Program-made: the position numbers and the translations under genes | Shown: positions 60,677-64,000 of the stretch, piece after piece | How positions within the stretch are numbered: the stretch's first letter is position 1 | Layout: each line of letters opens with the position of its first letter | Source of the DNA: Ceratopteris richardii | Taxonomy: Eukaryota; Streptophyta; Polypodiopsida; Polypodiales; Pteridaceae | Direction of reading: 5' to 3' | Assembly (NCBI GenBank): GCA_020310875.1 | Contig: CM035433.1 | Span: 110,054,793-110,118,792 of the forward strand | Length of the DNA: 64,000 nucleotides | Notes under the pieces: model-generated | What the model saw: only the letters and a program-made list of their open reading frames with translations | Databases searched by the model: none | Told to the model about the DNA's origin: nothing

Positions 60677-61199
60677 AATTTTCCTATCAGTTTCACTGAC
60701 GCAACTTCAACTTGCAAGGACTTTGTTGGCAAGCTCTCTTTCTTTCTCTTTCTATGTCTCACACAATGGGAAGCATGCCGCATGCATGGACGATCCCGTC
60801 ATTCCGCCGTGTTACTAAATGCAAGACGCACGCGAACTCGCACGCACACATATATACCTTGTGAGAGCCATGGACAGCGGCTCATGAGCCAGCACTCACT
60901 AGTTGAGCATCGATTAACGTGCGCGCGCGCAAACACGATGGGTTACGTGGGAGGTTGGGAGCCATGGATAACTAATTATGTGCCAATATTCAGCTAATGT
61001 AGCAAGCATACATTCTGTCATTTTTTTTTAAGAGTACAATGATTTGGAAAGATGGTGCCTCTACCTTACATTCTGTCATTTATTGCCGCGCACACAGATA
61101 CACACACGTGCACAACGCATCCATTTTGTCATTTACTTGTTGAACTCAATGGTAGGGAGAAAGACTCTAGTTAGGCCTCTCATTCATACTCGGTAATGG
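60677..61199. other. Spacer with dispersed CG/CA-rich repeat
   Basis: CT-rich (60730-60760) and CA-rich words (ACGCACACATATATAC), GTGCGCGCGCGCAAACACGATG near 60920, and a GGGAGCCATGG...AGCTAATGTAGCAAGCATACATT segment resembling 38680-38830. TACATTCTGTCATTT occurs twice (about 61009 and 61067). No gene is seen. Confidence 0.55.
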
Positions 61200-64000
61200 G
61201 GGCCATTCTTGGAACTTTTGAGCTTTAGAGAATCTTTAGAGCTTTTTGGTGTTTTCGTTCCAACGGTCTCTCTTCTTAGGGAGGATGTCTTGGAAAAGTT
61301 GTGGTTTATAGTACAAGTGTTTGGCCCTAAACCCTCTCTTGAGTCTCTCCATCACTAGTTTAGAAAAGAGTGGTTTCCACATGGCTTAGTCGTTTGCAAG
61401 TGTTGGTTTCTACGAGCGAACTACATTCTTTTTATTTTCAAAAATGATGAAATGGCTTTCCAAGCATTACAAGCCAAAGTCTAGAAAATTTGGTGCACAA
61501 TGTTGTGCCTTTTCAAATGGTCCCCAGGCTTGTTCATAATAATTCGAAGTCCCTATGTTATCTGCTATGGGTCAAGCTCCTCGATCTTCTTTACTTTCTT
61601 GTTGGTTTCATCAGCGAAATTATTCAACCAATTGATTGACCTCTAGTCTCTAGGGGTGATGTTGGTGGTTTCATCTACGTAGAATTAATACATTCATTCA
61701 AGGTAAGGTGGCACCCATAGATCTATGCCAAAACAAACTTAAACAAGAATCTATCTACCAAAATTTTAATTGACATAGGTGATGAAGAACCTTGGGAGTA
61801 GGCGTTCATATACAAGAATCTCCCAAACACTTGTTTTCACTATGGCAAACAAGTTGATATAATTAAAGAGTGCCCGTTCAGACACAATTCTTCTAGGAAA
61901 AAGCAAGAGAAGGAAAATGAGCGAACAATTGGAAACCAAGAATGCAAGGGCATAAGTAATGCTCCTTTTAAGCTTGGAAAAATCGTGAGAGGATTCAACG
62001 AAAGTTCAAGAAATGCAATCTATAGACCCAAACATAGAAGGGTTCACTAAAGAGAGAAATAGAAGGAAATAGAAGGAAAAGAAGCCCCAAAGGCAAGAGT
62101 GAGATTAGCCCCTCTCCTTCCGATCAAGTAAACAATATTTTCTGTAACTCGAGAAAGGAGGTTAATCTAATATTGGACTACCCTAGGGGATAAAATCAAT
62201 TATTGATATCAAATGACGATGGGAAAACTCTAGAGGACTATTCCAATATTAACGAAGACAACATAGTCCACTATTAATGAAGACAACATAGAGGGGCACA
62301 ACACAAGGAAAGAGGACGGACTCACCACCAGCAAAGAAGATAATCTTGAAGTCCCTTGGGGGAGCCCTCTGAAGGGTAACTAATGTGGCAAGATCCCTCT
62401 ACCTTAAGAGTTAAAGAAGAAGAGAAACAAAAGCAAACGAGCGACAAGACCCAATCACGCAAAGGTTAAAACCATCAACAATAATTATAACTTTTTCGTT
62501 TAACGTGCATGGGTTAACCGATCCCTCAAGAGCCGTCATCTTTGAAGAATGGCTTAAAGATAAAAGCGACAACCAAGATTTCATTAGCCGTCATCTTTGA
62601 ACAATGGCTTAAACATAAAAGCGACAACCAATATTTCATTTGTCTCTAGAAGATGAAAATTAGTAAGGACAACCTTTTGATGGCGCTTAAGTGAATTTTT
62701 TTCATCTCATGTGTGGTTTTTCACATCACATTAGAAAGGCTCTAGTGGCACGGTCATTGGTGTTAAGTGTAATGGGGTGCAATACCTTGTAGAAACTCAC
62801 GAGAACCCAAACCATCGGTGGATGGCTTCTTCATTTAAAGCTCCCTTGTAGTTCACCATTGATTTGGTTTATGCGCTTAAGTACACAAACTTGCCATTTG
62901 GAAAGTGTAAGACTCTCTTTTGATGGATCTAATCCTTTGTGGGGACTTCAATATGGCAGAAACTCAATCCACCAAATGGAAACAAAGAGATCTTGTTAAT
63001 GACGAGCTTGAGAAGGACATATGGGTTGAGTTTCATCATGAGCTAGTGGAGATCAAAGATGGAAGTGTCTAATCTTGGTCTAACCTACAACCTGAATTGA
63101 ATCTTCATAAAGCAAGACGTGGATGGGAATATCAAAAAATGTTACAAAAGATGTCTAGACTACTCAAAAAGAATCAGGAGGAGGATTTCATTCTTATATG
63201 TTTAATAGCCTTGGTATGGAGTGCAAAACAAACAAAGAGAATGTTGGAATGATTGTTAACCACTTTGCACAACTTTTGCGAGTAAAATCAGCACTTTCAA
63301 AATAGGAAGGATTGTATGGCGATTGCCTCTAGAGTAAGAAATAAAAGTATACCTAATAATATAGTGAATCTACTAGATTCTCCCATCTCCGATACGAAAG
63401 TTTTAGAATGTATCGATCACCTTCCTAATGGTAAAAGCCCTGAATGAGATGGTCTCATCAATCAATTCTTCCCAAATCCTTCAAGCAAAGTTTGGTAATC
63501 CTTTCATGCTTAGTTTGGTACGAGGAAATGCACTTTGGATTGAGAATTTCCGGATTGTCCTAACGAGGGTGTGATCAAATTAATTTACAAAAAAGAGAGA
63601 AAAAACAAAATAGAGATCTAGAGGCCTATTACAATGCATCAAATGGGGTAAAAGCTTTCTGCTAATGTCCTGGGTAATCACATTTCTTGCCTCGTTAATT
63701 CTTGGATCCGTCTAAACAAAAAAGGGTTCATTAACAATAGGTTCATTCTTGAGGCCATCATTGATATCTGGGAGGTTCTCAACTATGTGAAGGAATCCCG
63801 CTAGGATATTCTCTTCGTCAACATGGACCCTCAACAAAGCCTATGATAGACTTGATTGGGAATTTATTCTTCAATCTTTGAAAGATCTAGAATGTGGCTC
63901 CAAATTTACGAGGATGATCTCGACACTTTGGGGTAATGATGCAGATCGTATTGATATTAATGGCGAGTTTCCCAATCAATTAGATTAAAATGCTCGATAA
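61200..64000 (+). pseudogene. LINE ORF1/APE/RT remnant, runs off window
   Basis: Plus-strand L1-like LINE related to the one at 58094-60666. A Cys/His zinc-knuckle-like segment with KQVDIIKECPFRHNSS near 61848-61895 suggests ORF1. The APE endonuclease start reads NVHGLTDPSRAVIFEEWLKD near 62503-62565, and the LCGDFNMAE motif is at about 62931-62957. RT follows: LPNGKSPE near 63424, VIKLIYKKERKNKIE near 63573, NKKGFINNRFILEAIIDIWE near 63717-63776, continuing to the window end before the active site. Stops and frameshifts are frequent. Two local tandem duplications (62252-62297 and 62531-62640) lie within it. The RT motifs parallel those of the other LINE almost word for word. Confidence 0.75.
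62531..62640. repeat. 55-bp tandem duplication in LINE
   Basis: AGCCGTCATCTTTGAAGAAT followed by GGCTTAAAGATAAAAGCGAC and ...TTTCATT occurs twice in tandem, with three differences (AAGAATG/AACAATG, AAGATAA/AACATAA, AAGATTT/ATATTT). It duplicates part of the APE domain. Confidence 0.8.

Overview
The window is nuclear DNA from a plant with a large, transposon-rich genome. Every recognisable gene is plant-type transposable-element coding sequence: Ty1/copia elements primed by the usual TGGTATCAGAGC-type site, one non-chromodomain Ty3/gypsy element, and L1-like LINEs with a zf-RVT tail. Very long (TA)n, (CT)n, (GA)n and TATG-type microsatellites fill the gaps. I found no host gene, rRNA, tRNA, CRISPR or prokaryote-style operon. 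I cannot name the species; a fern, lycophyte or gymnosperm would fit, but that is a guess.

Layout. 1-9461: three degraded plus-strand copia remnants in series (A 1-4017, B 4018-6640, C about 6641-9461), the last running into a TATG microsatellite. 10068-10830: four short open exons joined by GT-AG introns, possibly a fragment of a CACTA/En-Spm accessory gene. 11114-21863: a 10.75-kb Ty3/gypsy element with TG...CA LTRs and a GTATG target duplication. Its LTRs differ at only six sites outside an internal C-rich minisatellite, and that minisatellite differs by 766 bp between them. 21869-23245: TG/TA microsatellite continuing the gypsy target. 23840-27250: minus-strand copia fragments, one cut by a 906-bp TIR element (25382-26287) with a CTTTC duplication. 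27261-37311: an old plus-strand copia (D) with about 210-bp LTRs, broken by a G-rich minisatellite, a GA tract, the 3' half of another copia (E, 32121-35533) and a roughly 420-bp insertion carrying Pol III-like A and B boxes. 37312-41960: a LINE remnant, simple repeats and unassigned DNA. 41964-53300: nested insertions; copia G (42741-49207, minus strand, AAAGT duplication, mostly intact) lies inside the LTR of copia I (42671-about 53280), which lies just downstream of an LTR-like repeat. 53442-54490: a second copy of that repeat, carrying 531 bp of CT. 55500-57740: minus-strand copia J and a third repeat copy. 58094-60666: a 5'-truncated LINE (minus) with poly(A) and a 10-bp target duplication. 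61200-64000: a related LINE (plus) running off the window.

How the parts relate. The nesting gives a relative chronology: D, F, I and J are old, G is intermediate (LTRs about 4-5% different) and the gypsy element is recent (about 0.3%). No element encodes a full uninterrupted polyprotein, so recent movement must have used proteins supplied by other copies. A recurring theme is simple-sequence or minisatellite DNA carried inside LTRs and varying in length from copy to copy. This produces many long but meaningless open frames (proline-rich, Leu-Ser, Arg-Glu and Tyr-Ile repeats) that should not be annotated as genes.
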